From contig NC_092577.1 in NCBI RefSeq assembly GCF_037975245.1, positions 27,651,398 through 27,715,397 of the forward strand: a stretch of 64,000 nucleotides of DNA. Direction: 5' to 3'. The stretch is from Apostichopus japonicus. Lineage: Eukaryota; Echinodermata; Holothuroidea; Aspidochirotida; Stichopodidae. This document shows positions 22,810 through 36,500 of the stretch, one piece after another. The notes beneath the pieces were generated by a model that was given only the letters and a program-made list of their open reading frames with translations, ran no database searches and was not told the DNA's origin. The first letter of the stretch is position 1, and the number at the start of each line of letters is the position of its first letter. The translations under genes were made by a program, and so were the position numbers.

Positions 22810-23107
22810 TTGTACCAGAGGTCATTTGTCTTAAACTCCAAAAGTCACAAAGTAGGATAAATATTCGGCATAACTTTTTTCTAATAAGGTTGTGAATGAG
22901 TGGAACTGTTTGCCTGAGAAAGTTGTGCTTGCAAGTAGTGTGAATGGGTTTAAGAATGTTTTGGGCAAGCACTTGAAGCATTGTAATCTGGTCTGAGTGT
23001 TTGTGTCTTCAGTTTTTTTCTCTCCTATAGGGTCCTTGATGGGGACTTGAGTGTCCCTCATGATCCTTTTTTTTTCTACTAAACTAAAACTAAACTAAAC
23101 TAAACTT
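22810..23107 (+). mobile_element. 5'-truncated non-LTR retrotransposon (CR1/L2/jockey type) 3' end
   Basis: Frame 22886-22996 reads KVVNEWNCLPEKVVLASSVN then GFKNVLGKHL and stops. This is the characteristic end of the reverse-transcriptase protein of CR1/L2/jockey-group LINEs (RVVNxWNxLPxxVVxAxSVNxFKxxLD). Upstream fragments resembling TRGH and FFSN continue with frameshifts. A short 3' UTR with GATGGGGACTTG and a (CTAAA)n tail ending near 23107 marks the 3' terminus. Confidence 0.75.
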
Positions 23108-24015
23108 GTATCATGTAGCACCTCAAAGCTACCGTAACTATAAGATATTTCAATCAGCTGTTCACAAGGCCTCTGTGCATGTGCCATATACCTAGCATTT
23201 ATCTGTAAACAATCAAGCGATCAAGTGGGGACAACAACTGGAAGAAGTATTACTAGTATAAGTGCTATCTATAAATGTGTGTTTGCCGGTAACTTCAGGT
23301 GAGAGCTGACGTTAGTACTTTGCTTAAGTAAATTAGATAACCAAAGATGAGAAGCAATATATGATATTACAAGTCTATCCCAAAATGGGAAATTTTCTGG
23401 TTCACCGCTTTTTACTTTTACTGAGAAGGAACAATTCTCATGTACGTCAATCCTGTCTATCTAACATTTTAACAACATCTGCAATGACTAAACTGTTCCA
23501 CCTCTGTAAACATGTAAAAGGTTGCTTTCTTTGAAAAAATCTGGTAATGTGTGTGATATATACATCTTTTAGCAGATTTGATAATTTTCAGACTCAGTTC
23601 TCAAACTAATTTCTGGTCTTAAAGCTTTAAACATTGCTTTTGTGTGAACTTCAACCAAAAGTTCTGTTGCATACAAGTTCTGTGAAACTGATATCAGAAC
23701 CAAACCTGCAGTTCAATTGCATGCTGATCATTCTTAGTCTGTCTTGATTGGTTTATTATAACATCTTGAGAGTGTCTGTAGCTTTACCAATCAACAGATC
23801 AACATACGTATTGTATTGATATACCCCACTTACATTAGCTGAGATATATAGCCTAGCCTAGTGCCCTAGTCTGTATACATACAGTATTTAGGTTTTGGGC
23901 TGAAGTTTTAACTGGGATATGCTGAACCAGCCGAGTTTACTATATAAGTTAATTATTTCCTTGAACAACTTGGGGCTAACACAACATAGGAACTTTTGGA
24001 GTATAGAACTTTGAT
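23108..24015. other. Intergenic region upstream of the transporter, no recognised feature
   Basis: No exon or repeat family was recognised. The leader exon of the downstream gene may lie here or further left. Confidence 0.5.
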
Positions 24016-24388
24016 TTAAAGGCATTGAAGACTCGCCCCCAACTGCATGCGGCCATCTGAAAAAGTTAACTTTCTGTTGCTTGCAAGTAACGTTTTGTTC
24101 GTGTCGCTACAAAATGCAGACAGTAATGAAATGTGATACCATGTTATCTTTAGCTGGACCTGAGATGTCCATCGCTGTATCCTTTATACACTGTGCTATG
24201 GGTATTGTCCGCAGCTGTATGTACTGTACTGACTGTACACTAGTGTCTAGTTACTGACGGTAGCAAGCTGTGTGTGTATTTTCTGGGATCGATGGTGGTG
24301 TCTAACACTTCTGTTACACCTCATTCAAAACTAGGTCAGATTATCTGCATTAGACGTTTCTTTTTGCGCGAGTCTTCACACCCTTTAA
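24016..24388 (+). mobile_element. TTAA-flanked MITE, copy B
   Basis: TTAA at 24016-24019 and 24385-24388 flanks the family termini AGGCATTGAAGACTCGC and GCGCGAGTCTTCACACCCT. The copy ends 140 bp upstream of the transporter start codon, just before the last leader-intron acceptor (24510-24511). Confidence 0.9.
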
Positions 24389-24528
24389 ATTACTATTCTG
24401 GGTAGGGTAAGACATGAGTTAGATGACCATTAACCTGGTTCAGAGTTTGTCGATTTACAAATTGGTATGAAGTTATATTTGACTCAGCAGACTGGTTATT
24501 TCTTTTCACAGATTAGTTGAATCCAGCC

Positions 24529-27500
24529 ATGGCAGATGATCAACAGAGCGACAGTCAAGATGACAAGACATCTCAACGGCTGACCAAGAAACAGAAGATA
24601 ATCTTTTGTGGGATTGCTGCTGCCTATGTCTTTAATGTGATGTCTTTCTCAATTATGGCTCCATTTTTTCCTGTGGAGGTTTGTATTTCAACCCTTTTCA
24701 GAAATAGAATTAACCAGCCAATTACATAGACCACCCTTGTTTTTAAATATTTGACTTCTCCCTTAATCGTCAAACCGGCATTTTGAGTGTGCCACTGGAA
24801 GAGGTGGGGGGGGGGTGGCTGATATCTTAATAAAGTAACTTCTCTATTAGCAGGGATGTTGGATAAGGTTCAGTCTTTCATTCATTCATTCTTAACCTAG
24901 AGCTGTCAGTGAAATCTGCTTAAATTGTAATTCTAAACAGTTCTGTCTTGTAATTCTATCTTGGTCTAAACTATCTGTTACTAATGTGATGAACATCCAT
25001 GAGAGTGAGGATATGAGCTTTGCATTCAGGTAGCTTGTTGTCTATGTGCATCCTTACTTTCCTTAGCCTTGTTTACATTAGTTTGTACAATTTACATGTA
25101 TCTCACTGCATTATAACATACAGTAGGAGGTAAACTGAAAGGTACTGAAAAGGTGTACATGTTTTATGTGAAGGAGGTGCCTTTTGAGTGGTGGGAAAGT
25201 GTTTACATTTATGATGTTTCTACCTTCATACTTTAAATGTTTTAACAGGCTTTAAATATGCTTCCCATGGTTTTGTTACATTTACTTCGTTCCTCGCTTA
25301 CCTGTCTCCCCACAACCTTAGCACCTTGTTCTACTGTGCATGAAATGAACTGGTAACCTCCAATACTGTGTGCCCTTTATGACCTGCTCCTCCGGTCATA
25401 CAGTATATGCCCTTCTCATTCTACCATCCAAAGTGCCAACATCGTACGTTTTGTTGTCAGGATTTCCTACAGTGATTTTCGTATGGAATTGGAACCTAGG
25501 TTCTTGGTCTTTTCCATAATTTTTTGCATACAGTATGATTTTCTAGCCATTATTGTAATGCTAAAAAATATACTAGGAATTTACAATGATAATGTTATAG
25601 CCATGGCAGTGTCTGGTCTAATACCAGCAATAGTAACATACGGTCAGTATTTGAAGAAATAGAAACCAGCAGCATATTTGTTTTGGAGAAGGGGAGGATG
25701 TTATTGGATCAGTGATATGCAGAACAACATTTGTCTCAAGAAACTTTGGTTTTACTGAATGCTTTGGACTGTCATTTAAAGTAATTTAAAATAGAAATTC
25801 AGTTTGGTTTATCATATAATGGAACAATCAAGAGTATTTGCTTGCAGTTAATTTTTCTATTCTGGTTTTCAACTACTAGTATCTGTGGAAACCAAATAAA
25901 TGTATTCATCTTCCCAGTCTAGACCTAATTTTAAATTCTTTGTTTTGCAAAGATTTAAAACTATGGAACACGTCAATCTCATGCAAGCCCTTAATACGAT
26001 AAAGCAATGGCTGATGTGTCGAGGAAAGAAGGACAAAGGACCCAAACACTAGCCGTTTACAAGTGACAGAGTATATTATAGATATTTACAGATCAGAAAA
26101 GTGACATAACAGATTCAGAAAAATTAATGCAAATCGACCCCTTTAATACTGTGGTACAAGTGTGTGTCGGTGTAGGAACGCACACACTCCTTGAGTAACT
26201 AAACAATCTGTACAGTATGTGATGATAAAGCCTGCCTCATACTGTAGCACGCACGCAGTGTTTTCCGGCGTCTCGGAACACACGCACCCTCAGAGAGTAA
26301 GACTCCAGACTCACAAACCCTCATATAGAAAGACTTCAGACGCACACACCTTCAGATAGAAAGGCTCCAAACACGCATAGCCTCACCCAGAGAGACTCCA
26401 CAACACACACCCTCAATAAGATTCCTCCCACAACCCACACCCCTCAGAGAGAGAATGATTCCTCCATGGCACACGCACCCTCAGAGAGAAAGACTCCAGA
26501 CGCACACACCCTCAGATAGAAAGACTTCAGACACACACACCTTCAGATAGAAAGGCTCCAAACACACATAGCCTCACCCAGAGAGACTCCACAACACACA
26601 CCCTCAATTAGATTCCTCCCACAACCCACACCCCTCAGAGAGAGAATGATTCCTCCATGGCACACGCACCCTCAGAGAGAAAGACTCCAGACGCACACAC
26701 CCTCAGATAGAAAGACTTCAGACACACACACCTTCAGATAGAAAGGCTCCAAACAGGCATAGCCTCAGTAAGAGAGACTCCACAACACACACACCCTCAA
26801 TTAGATTCCTCCCACAACCCACACCCCTCAGAGAGAGAATGATTCCTCCATGGCACACGCACCCTCAGAGAGAAAGACTCCAGACGCACAAACCCTCAGT
26901 AAGAGAGACTTCACACACACATACCCTCAGTAAGAGAGACTTCACACACACATACCCTCAATGAGATTCCTCCCACACCCCTCAGAGAGAGAATGATTCC
27001 TCCATGACACACGCACCCTCAGAGAGAAAGACTCTAGACGCACACAGCCTCAGTAAGAGAGACTTCACACACACATACCCTCAGTAAGAAAGACTCCACA
27101 ACACACACCCTCAATGAGATTCCTCCCACAACCCACACCCCTCAGAGAGAGAATGACTCCTCCATGACGCACGCACCTTCACGGTTCACCTGCACCTGAA
27201 GCAATAGTCAAAAACTGTTTGTTAACACGATATCAGTCACAGTCATACTTGGTAGATAGATGCCCCATGATTGAAAATGGTAGAGTTCAACAGGTGTCAA
27301 AGTTTGAAACCTTTTTCATGTGATAACTCCAAAATTAAAATACAATAAATCTGTCAATTTTCAAATGATATGATTTTCTTTGGTGAACATAGTTTGGTCA
27401 AGTTCAGTTAAGTTTTGTGAAGGGGCTCTATAAGTCTTCAACAGAACATACGTTAACCGTTAACCGAAGAGAGTTGATATGAAGTATTGCTTTAAGCACA

Positions 27501-30500
27501 CTCAAGTGGCTGTTACCCACTTTTACCCTCTGAGCTTCCTGGGGCCAACATGTGCAGGTTATCTCAAATCGTAGAAATATTGGCTCATGGAGTGAAAAGG
27601 TTCTCTCAATCGGTCTCCAATTGGCAATTTGTTTTGTGATTTATGTTGTGATTTATACCAGATGACTTGTACTTGTCTAAATATTTCCCTGTGCATCATG
27701 TCAACAATCTCTTGTAGGCTGTCTTTCTATCATTAAAAATTTGAAAGGGAGCTGTATCTCCCGTCAGCAAGACTCAAATTTCATACTGTACCACAAACAC
27801 TGCCCCAATTCTTGAACTTCATGAGTGAATCATATTCAGAACTCCACAGTGTTGCTACAGTATGAAGATGTTGCTGTGTTTTGGCTCCACATATCAATGT
27901 GAGGCGCTTTCTCTGCCTTTCTGGATGTAAAGAGCAAATCACAAAACCACCTCCATGCCCGGTATGATCTCCGCTGCGCAGTCAGTGCAGGCGCGTAGCC
28001 AAGGGGGCGCGAAGGGGCGACCGCCCCCCCACCTTGAGCATTTTTTTTTGTATGTTTTTATGATATCTCTAGTAACTTCAAAATAGAAAATGCTTCGATG
28101 GAACTTAAAGGCCTGGGAAGTGCCATTTCCAGCGATTTGGGAGGCATTTTCAGCCAAAATGTTCTAGTACGTCTCGCGCCAACTCATGGTGGCGCCACGC
28201 TTAGATAGTTTGCAGCTAGTCATATATACTGCTCTGATAGTTTGCCAACAGGTTTGCCCCCCCTCCCTTGACAAATTCCTGGCTATGCGCCTGACTCTGT
28301 GACACTGAACCTCGATATAGCAAGATGGTGTCATCTATCCAACATCAACTGTACCACTGAATGTGAGATCATTCTATTTTGGTATAGAATTCATGTAACA
28401 TTAAATGTGTTGAATAGGGCAGTACTTGTCTCACATGGCCCATTGTTGTTGTTTGTTGATTATTGTTTGAGTTTGGGGAATTCAGCCAATCCATATTCCT
28501 GGGAGGGGTAATGCAACGGAACGGTTGAAAACCACTGTGCTAGAACCCCCTGCTGCTGATTTCTAATGCGTCTTGCAGAACACAGACTGGAAAGTATGAA
28601 GAAAATACAAGATTTCTGTCAGCAACACACATACCTGTATTGTTCAATGGCCTGAACTTAAGTCATTCTTTCTTCTGTGTAACTATAGCAACACTCTGTT
28701 CAAAAACCACCTGCACACACTTTAGTTGAAGTGACAGAACTCAAGTCAGTGTTTGAATGACTTTGTAGTTTACTAATTTAACATTTGTCTCTTTACCTTG
28801 TTGGTTTGAGTTTATTTTTTTATTTGTTTATATGTTGATTCAACTAACTCCTTTCACCAACTTGCTGTCATGCAAACCATAATGACCATTGTAATGTCAT
28901 CTGTTTACATCTTTATCATTCTGCTAGCATCTAATGTAAGCTCTGTTAAACCATCAGCATACACTTAGCTTATATCAAAATAAAAATAAAATAAAACTGT
29001 TAGCAAACTGCTTATCCACTAGAGAGCCTGTGTACAGTAGGAGAATGTGTAAAAGTAGGTTGGCCTGACGTTTTGATCCTAGCAGGATCTTCTTCAAAGG
29101 CTAAATTGTGTTCACCATGCTCATTAACCTGTCTGTATTCTGTGCATGTTTTTGTCCCTTCTGTTACTGTTACTTGTCATTTAGCCTTTGAAGAAGATCC
29201 TGCTAGGATCGAAACGTCAGGCCAACCTACAGTACTTTTACACACTTAGCTTAATGTAGGCTCTGTAACTATCAGCATACACTTAGGCTGACTTAAGTAG
29301 CTTTATGTAAGTAGTTGTTTACAATACTTTTCTATCTTTCGTTCTTGTTAGGCTGAGAAGAAAGGAGTGTCTGCAACCCAGGTTGGATTTATCTTTGCTC
29401 TATTCAACTTAGTCAATTTTGCTACATCACCATTGTTTGGAAAATATGTAAGTACAAATTAATTCCAGAAATGAGTTAGGATTTCACATCTCTTGAGGTC
29501 TATTGTTCGTATCAGTTCAATAATTAGTATAGCCTTTAAGTTGCTATAACAACTTTCCCTTCCCATGTTATTGTTTCATAAGTTTTGTATCAGAAAAGGG
29601 TAATATTTTCTGAAATTCAAATAAGAAATGTACTGTACTGCTTGATTGTAGGCTCTTAACTGTCATTTTACTTCTATATATTTTACATCAACAGTTATAT
29701 CTATTTGTTTTAACAACAATGATGCAGAACTAGACAGTCAAGTTCAGTTACTACTTGTTCAAGCCTGCATGTTCCAAATAAAAGGATTCACTTTAAAAGG
29801 TGTGAAGACTCGCGCACAAAGAAACATCTCATGCCGGTAATCTGACCTAGTTTCGAATGAGGTGTTACAGAAGTGTTAGACACCACCATCGATCCCAGAA
29901 AATACACACACAGCTTGCTACCGTCGGTAATTAGACACAATTAGTATACAGTCAGTACATACAGCTGGGATCAATACCCACAGCACAGTGTACAAACGAT
30001 ACAGCGATGGACACCTCAGGGTCCAGCTAAAGATAACAAGGTATCATGTTTCATTACTGTCTGCATTTTGTAGCGACAAGCAGAAAACTTCACATGCAAG
30101 CAAGGGAAAGTTAACATTTTCAGAGCGTGGCACGTGGTTTGGGGCGAGTCTTCAATTGCCTTTAACTTGAAATGCACTAAGATTTCATAAATGTTTCCAA
30201 ACAACATAATTAATGCAGTGTAAGTGGTCAGCTGTATCCTGAAAGACAAAGATTGGTATATTTATGATTGTTTCAGTTACCAGTTCTGGGAGCTAAATAT
30301 CTATTCTTAGCTGGCAGCTGGGTAGCAGCTGGTTCCAATATACTGTTTGGGTGAGTTCCTTCTTTGATATCATGTAAAATTTCCTTTGATTGGTCGTTAA
30401 GTTTATGACCAACAACTGCAATATTTTAATGCAACGTACAGCACAGCATGTGTGTGGACTGGTTGAGATGCCATTAGACAGACTCTGTTTGCTGATGGAA

Positions 30501-33500
30501 AGACTTTACCCTTTTGTTACCTGCTGTTGCAGACTTTACACTCTTTACAGTGTCAATAAATCTTTCAATATTTTACTTTTGTGTGTAAATATTACACATG
30601 ATCAAGAATGATGAAGCAATTTATCCACTTTTAAGGAGAAAAAACATATAAGTATTGCTCAATCTTTTGCATGACTCAGAATCTTGAAGAGGTTATTAAA
30701 CTTAGCAAAGAAAGTGAATGTTCAGTAAAATGCTTCAATTATACATATAAACCATAAAAAAAGATAATAGCGTGCAAAATGAGAATGCAAATGAGAGTGG
30801 TACACCATTCCTAATGGTGAACAGTTTTCAGTTTTGGTTTCCACATAGATCGTGCAACACGTACAGTAAGAAACCCATTGTATTTGGTGATATAAAATAC
30901 ATGCTTTTGGTGGAGATCAAAGATCTTAGATGAAAACTATCAGAATCAATAAAGGAAAGTTTGGATATAAGTCATGATAAGCATGAGGATACACATGCAG
31001 TGCAAATATGGCATTGTGGTTATATTCTAAACATTACTGCATGTTACATGAAAGATATGCATAAGTAACATTGATTTGTTTTAATGCACGGTCAGTTTCA
31101 ACCTTCCCCTACCTTAACATTCCCTTCCTCTTGTCCTCACCCAGCCCCCCACCACATTGCACTGGCCAGCCAACATAGGTTAAAATTATATTTTAAAAAT
31201 ATCTTTTAATTACAGTAAATTTCAAGGTACCCACAATGTAAATTATTATTACAGATACGATTGTAAAATGTAACAAATTGTAGTTAATTCATTTACCATT
31301 TGAGTTCATTACAATTTTTAAAGTGAACATAATGTATTTTTTAAATCTATACACTCCATCAGGTAATGAAGGCTCTAAATCTACATGCCCTATCATGTAA
31401 TGTAGCTTCTATCTACATACGCAATTATGTAATGTAGCTTCGTAATCTACATACTCCATGATGTAATGTACAGTAGCTTCTTAATCAACATGACCCATCA
31501 TGTAATGTAGGCTCTAAATCTACATGACCCATCATGTAATGTAGGCTCTAAGTCTACATGACCCATCATGTAATGTAGGCTGTAAATCTACATACCACAT
31601 CATGTAATGTAGGCTCTAAATCTACATGACCCATCATGTAATGTAGGCTCTAAGTCTACATGACCCATCATGTAATGTAGTGTCTAAATCTACATACCAC
31701 ATCATGTAATGTAGGCTGTAAATCTACATGACCCATCATGTAATGTAGGCTCTAAGTCTACATGACCCATCATGTAATGTAGGCTCTAAATCTACATGAC
31801 CCATCATGTAATGTAGGCTCTAAATCTACATGCCCCATCATGTAATGTAGGACCTAAATCTACTGTACATGACCCATCATGTAATGTAGGCTCTAAATCT
31901 ACATATCCCTTCATGTAATGTAGGCTATAAATCTATATGACCAATCATGTAATGTAGGCTCTAAGTCTACATGACCCATCATGTAATGTAGGCTCTAAAT
32001 CTACATGACCAATCATGTAATGTAGGCTCAAAATCTACATGACCCATCATGTAATGTAGGCTCTAAATCTGCATACTCAATTATGTAATGTAGGCTCTAA
32101 ATCTACATACTCCATGATGTAGCTTCTAAATCTACATACTCCATGAACTTCCTGATTGCTAAGCCTCATTGCTTCTATTGCCACAGCCGGCCACAGCACC
32201 CGTCTATATCAAGTTAGGTTCTATATCTACACTCTCCATCATGTAATGTTGGATTTATTTGCTCCCATATTACCTGTCTCCCCCTTTAGTACTACGCCCT
32301 CCCTCTCCGGGCACCTTCTTCTTCCTTTCAAATCTACCATTCCGATTATTTCCAAGGTTTATCTATTGCTATCTGTCTTCTGGTAATCATTTTTTGGATT
32401 TCCCTGCATGTGCAACCCATTTCTGTCTCTGTTTGTGATGCACTGTGTAAGAATCCTTTACATTTCACATGACTTTACACATGTATTTTGGTCACTCTTG
32501 TTACTTCGGCCAGAGAAGTGGCAAGAGATGAAGTCATGGCTTTCCACTCGTTGTGAGAAACTCCAGAAACAACCAACCCAGTTGTCACCAGTCCCTGCTC
32601 TAGTTCTTGTGCCGTATGCATTTAAGGCAACTGACCTTGACCCAGTAGTGCAAGGCTCTGGGAGTGCTCTTCCATCAGTACCGGTGGACATTGGGAATAG
32701 TACGGTAGCCAATCGTAAAGCTAAGAGTAGGAACGTAAGTAAAGGGGAATGGAAAAGCGGTCCTGGGAAAGGAAAAGGGGTCCTACTGAAGGCTCCTCCT
32801 GAAGCTGTCCTCTGACCACAGAGCCACTGAACTCAGTTTGCTCACGGCTCCACTAACTGTTTCACCAGGCAAGGAGCTCGTTAGAGATTAGGAAGTATGA
32901 CCAGTGGGACCCCATCTAGACTGTGGGTGAGGAATAGATCGCCGAGAGGGAGAGACCTGTCGCCAATCTAGGACGACTCCTCTCGGACAACTGATGTAAA
33001 CGGCACAGTAACTACGGTGAAATGTAAACTGAGGGAACTCCTCAGGAACGACGTCCTCAACAGGCCCCAGCGGACTGTGAGTGGCTACTCTGTTCTAAGG
33101 CGATGTTCCAGCCATTGGTCCAACAGCTATTGACTAGCAATGTTGTTCCAACATCATCCATAGACCCTCTGCTGAGGAGAGTGCCGAAATCTCTGGTCCA
33201 TAGATACCGGTTATAGAGGGTTCAGACACATATGTTTTGCACCTCAGAGCTGAGGAGACCTGGTCCATGTCGGGGGACTGGAGTTTCGGCTTCAATGAAT
33301 ACTACTCCAATGTCATGTTATGTAGGTTTTAAAACAATCATGTACTTGTTTTTTATTTTGAAGTGTTCTGGATAAAATTGAAGACAGACAGACATTCCTG
33401 ATTTACTGTTTGGTGATCCGTTCTGTGGAAGCCTGTGGTTCGGCAGCTAGTATGACTGCAAGCATGACTATTACTGCAAATACATTTCCCAACAATGTAG

Positions 33501-36500
33501 CTCAGATGATGGTAAGTATTTTGTTTTGCCTTTACATTGATATCATTGAAACCTAATGAACATTTAATCATGACAATTTGAATTTATGGCTGCAGTAGTA
33601 GACTGGCCCTTCAGATCTGTAATGTGTTACTAGTTGTTCATGGTTTCTATACTTTTATTATTATATATTATTATTTATATTTTATATTTATTATTTTTAT
33701 TTTTATTTATATTTATTATTTATATTATTTATATATTATATATTATTTATACATTATATATATTATTATTATATATGATTATATATATTATTTATATATT
33801 ATTATATTTTATTTAAATATTATATATTATTATATATTAATATATACTATATATTATATAAGGGTAGGGTCAGTCATGTCTCCACATCTTTCTATGATTC
33901 TTTAAACTTTACTTTCAATTCACAGGGTATTCTGGAGTCTTTTAGTGGACTTGGCCTGATGATTGGACCGCCAATTGGTAGTTTATTTTACAGTGTGAGT
34001 AGACTGAAGTATTTAGTTCTCTTCTAACATTGGGTCTGTATTGCTTCTGTCTCTCATTCAGTTTGACCTACTCATCCTAATATATGTACCTGTTACAGCA
34101 GGTATACGCAAGTGGTGTCCTTGAAGATATTTCTATCACCAATAGGTGACATCCTGAGGTTAATGGAGATGAATAAAATGTACATTTTGGCAAACATATA
34201 TTTTAGTTATTTGGAATTGAATGGAGCAAAGATCAACATTATAATGCAATTGTGCTCTAAAATATAGTCTTTGAAATATATGGTTTGGTGGATAGCTACA
34301 GTAATGGTTTTTCGACATCTTCTAATCAGTTCAAATTTATGTTACATTGAATCTTTATACTTGTATCGTACCATTGATGTTTGGAACATTGTATTATTTT
34401 CTTATGGAATTTGGGAAAACTTGATCAAACCTAGTACTTTTGGACAAGGAATTTGCTTTTTTTGCAAAATTCCTAAGCGCTCATGTGACTGCAGGTCACC
34501 CTGTGACGTCATTGTGTGGATTCGGTTGAGGAAAACTTTCGATCAAGCTGTTCACTTCAGCACTAACACTACGATGATCATACAACACTCTGTCATACTG
34601 TTAATATCATATGCCAACGAATTGTGTATTAGGAGGTTGCAAAAACACTTCTGAAAACCAAAATTTCAGTCCTTGCATGGTGTTTAGATTGTAAAGCTGT
34701 TAGTGGTTCCACATATTTGTTGATGTCATTCAATGTATGAGAGTGTGTAATATACATGTGCTTGAATTGATTACCATCCTCCTCTTTCAGATCGGAGGTT
34801 ACTCTTTGCCATTCTATGTCCTTGGAGGAATGTCCGCAGCAACCATTGTTATCAATATCTTCTTGTTGCCTTCAGTCGGTAAGAATTTGACAGATATTCT
34901 TGTGGCAGACAATCTAATACTTATATTCTGAGCTGGTGTTTAAAGGCATTGAAGACTCGCCCCAAATCGCATGCTGCCCTGTGAAAAAGTTAACTTTCCG
35001 TTGCTTGCAAAAGTTTTCTTTTTGTCGCTACAAAATGCAGACAGTAATGAAACGTGATACCTTGTTAATACCTTTTATCTGGACCTGAGATCAGGGAGTT
35101 CCATAACAACTCCCTGCTGAGATGTCCATCGCCGCTATGTACAAAATGTTATGGGTATTGACAGTAGCTGCATGTAGTGACTGTACACTAGTGTCTAATT
35201 AACGACGGTAGCAAGCTGTGTGTGTATTTTCTGGGATCGATGGTGGTGTCTAACACTTCTGTTACACCTCAGTCGAAACTAGGTCAAATTACCGGCATGA
35301 GACGTTTCTTTGTGCACGAGTCTTCACACCCTTTAATGAAAACCTGATCCCAATATCTTGTCCCTAACAGGAGATATGGTTGACTGAATTATGTAACCCT
35401 CCATTCTTCTTGGGATAATATCATTGTGGGCCGTCTGTGATATCATCACAACTGCAGAGGTTCTTCCAAAGTTTTACCCAGGTTCCTATTATAATTTTTC
35501 TTGTTGTTTCAGTGATCTCTGTGCCTAGAACTTTTTTGGGAGAAATAATATTTTCTTCTGAAAATTAGAGAGTTCAGAATTATAGAGAAAGATAAAACCA
35601 ATTTTTCAGGTCAATATGCAGTGACAACATTATTCACTCTGCTTTTGCCAAATAAATAACTAAATATCACAAATATTGAAACTTCATATCTTCCCCTTAC
35701 AAAATGCTATGAGGATGTGGGTTTGATCTGAACATGCCAAAAAATGTTCTTGCTGTTGGTCAAGCAATCAACTATAGTCGCAGAAATATCCAATTATGAT
35801 GCACTCTTCAAAGAGATAACACCAAGGTACTTATTTGTTTGATAAGTTCTTTCTTTCATATTATTTGCTTCCCATTTTTATGTGATACAGTTGCTTGATT
35901 ATAGTCAGCCATGTTATAAATAGAACACAGACTTTCAAGGGGCAGCAGGGGCACAAACACCTTTTTCGGTAATGGGGGGAGGGGGTGGGGGGTGATGGCA
36001 ATTAATCCAGGGGAGGGGTGTCCCCTCCCCTGTGAGAAGCTTTGAGAGCCAACTATCATGTGTTATAGATAAATTTTAGAAGAGAACTTTCATCTGTTCT
36101 GCAAAATTTTACCAGTACCATTTCCTACACCTCCCCTAACAACTATTAGCAGTGAATGCAGCAGTGAAGTGTTTGCTAATCTGTTTGAGTTGGCAGTCAC
36201 TGAACATCAGTGGCGTAGCTAGGATTTTTTGAGTGGGGGGGCCATGGGGGGGCTGTTCTTTCTTGTGGGGGGGCCGGAGGTTACTATCTAAGCGGAGCAC
36301 CACCTTGGTTGGCGCGGAGCGTACAGAGAAAATTTGAGATTTCAGCACCCCCCAGATCGCAGGAGATGGCACCTGTGAGGCAAAATAGCAACCAAAAAGA
36401 TGTGCAACTTTGGTGACAGAAATGCCCAAAAAAAAATTTCTCTTTCATGCTGACTGGCCTTGCCAACTCAGCCAGACTTTTAACTTGAGGGAAATTGGCA

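Noticed and set aside
31360-32150. Regular 34-bp repeats resembling a CRISPR array
   Set aside because: There are no unique spacers; the units are contiguous, and the DNA is an intron of an animal gene.
33624-33905. Ile/Tyr-rich open frames
   Set aside because: They are the product of an A/T-only microsatellite.
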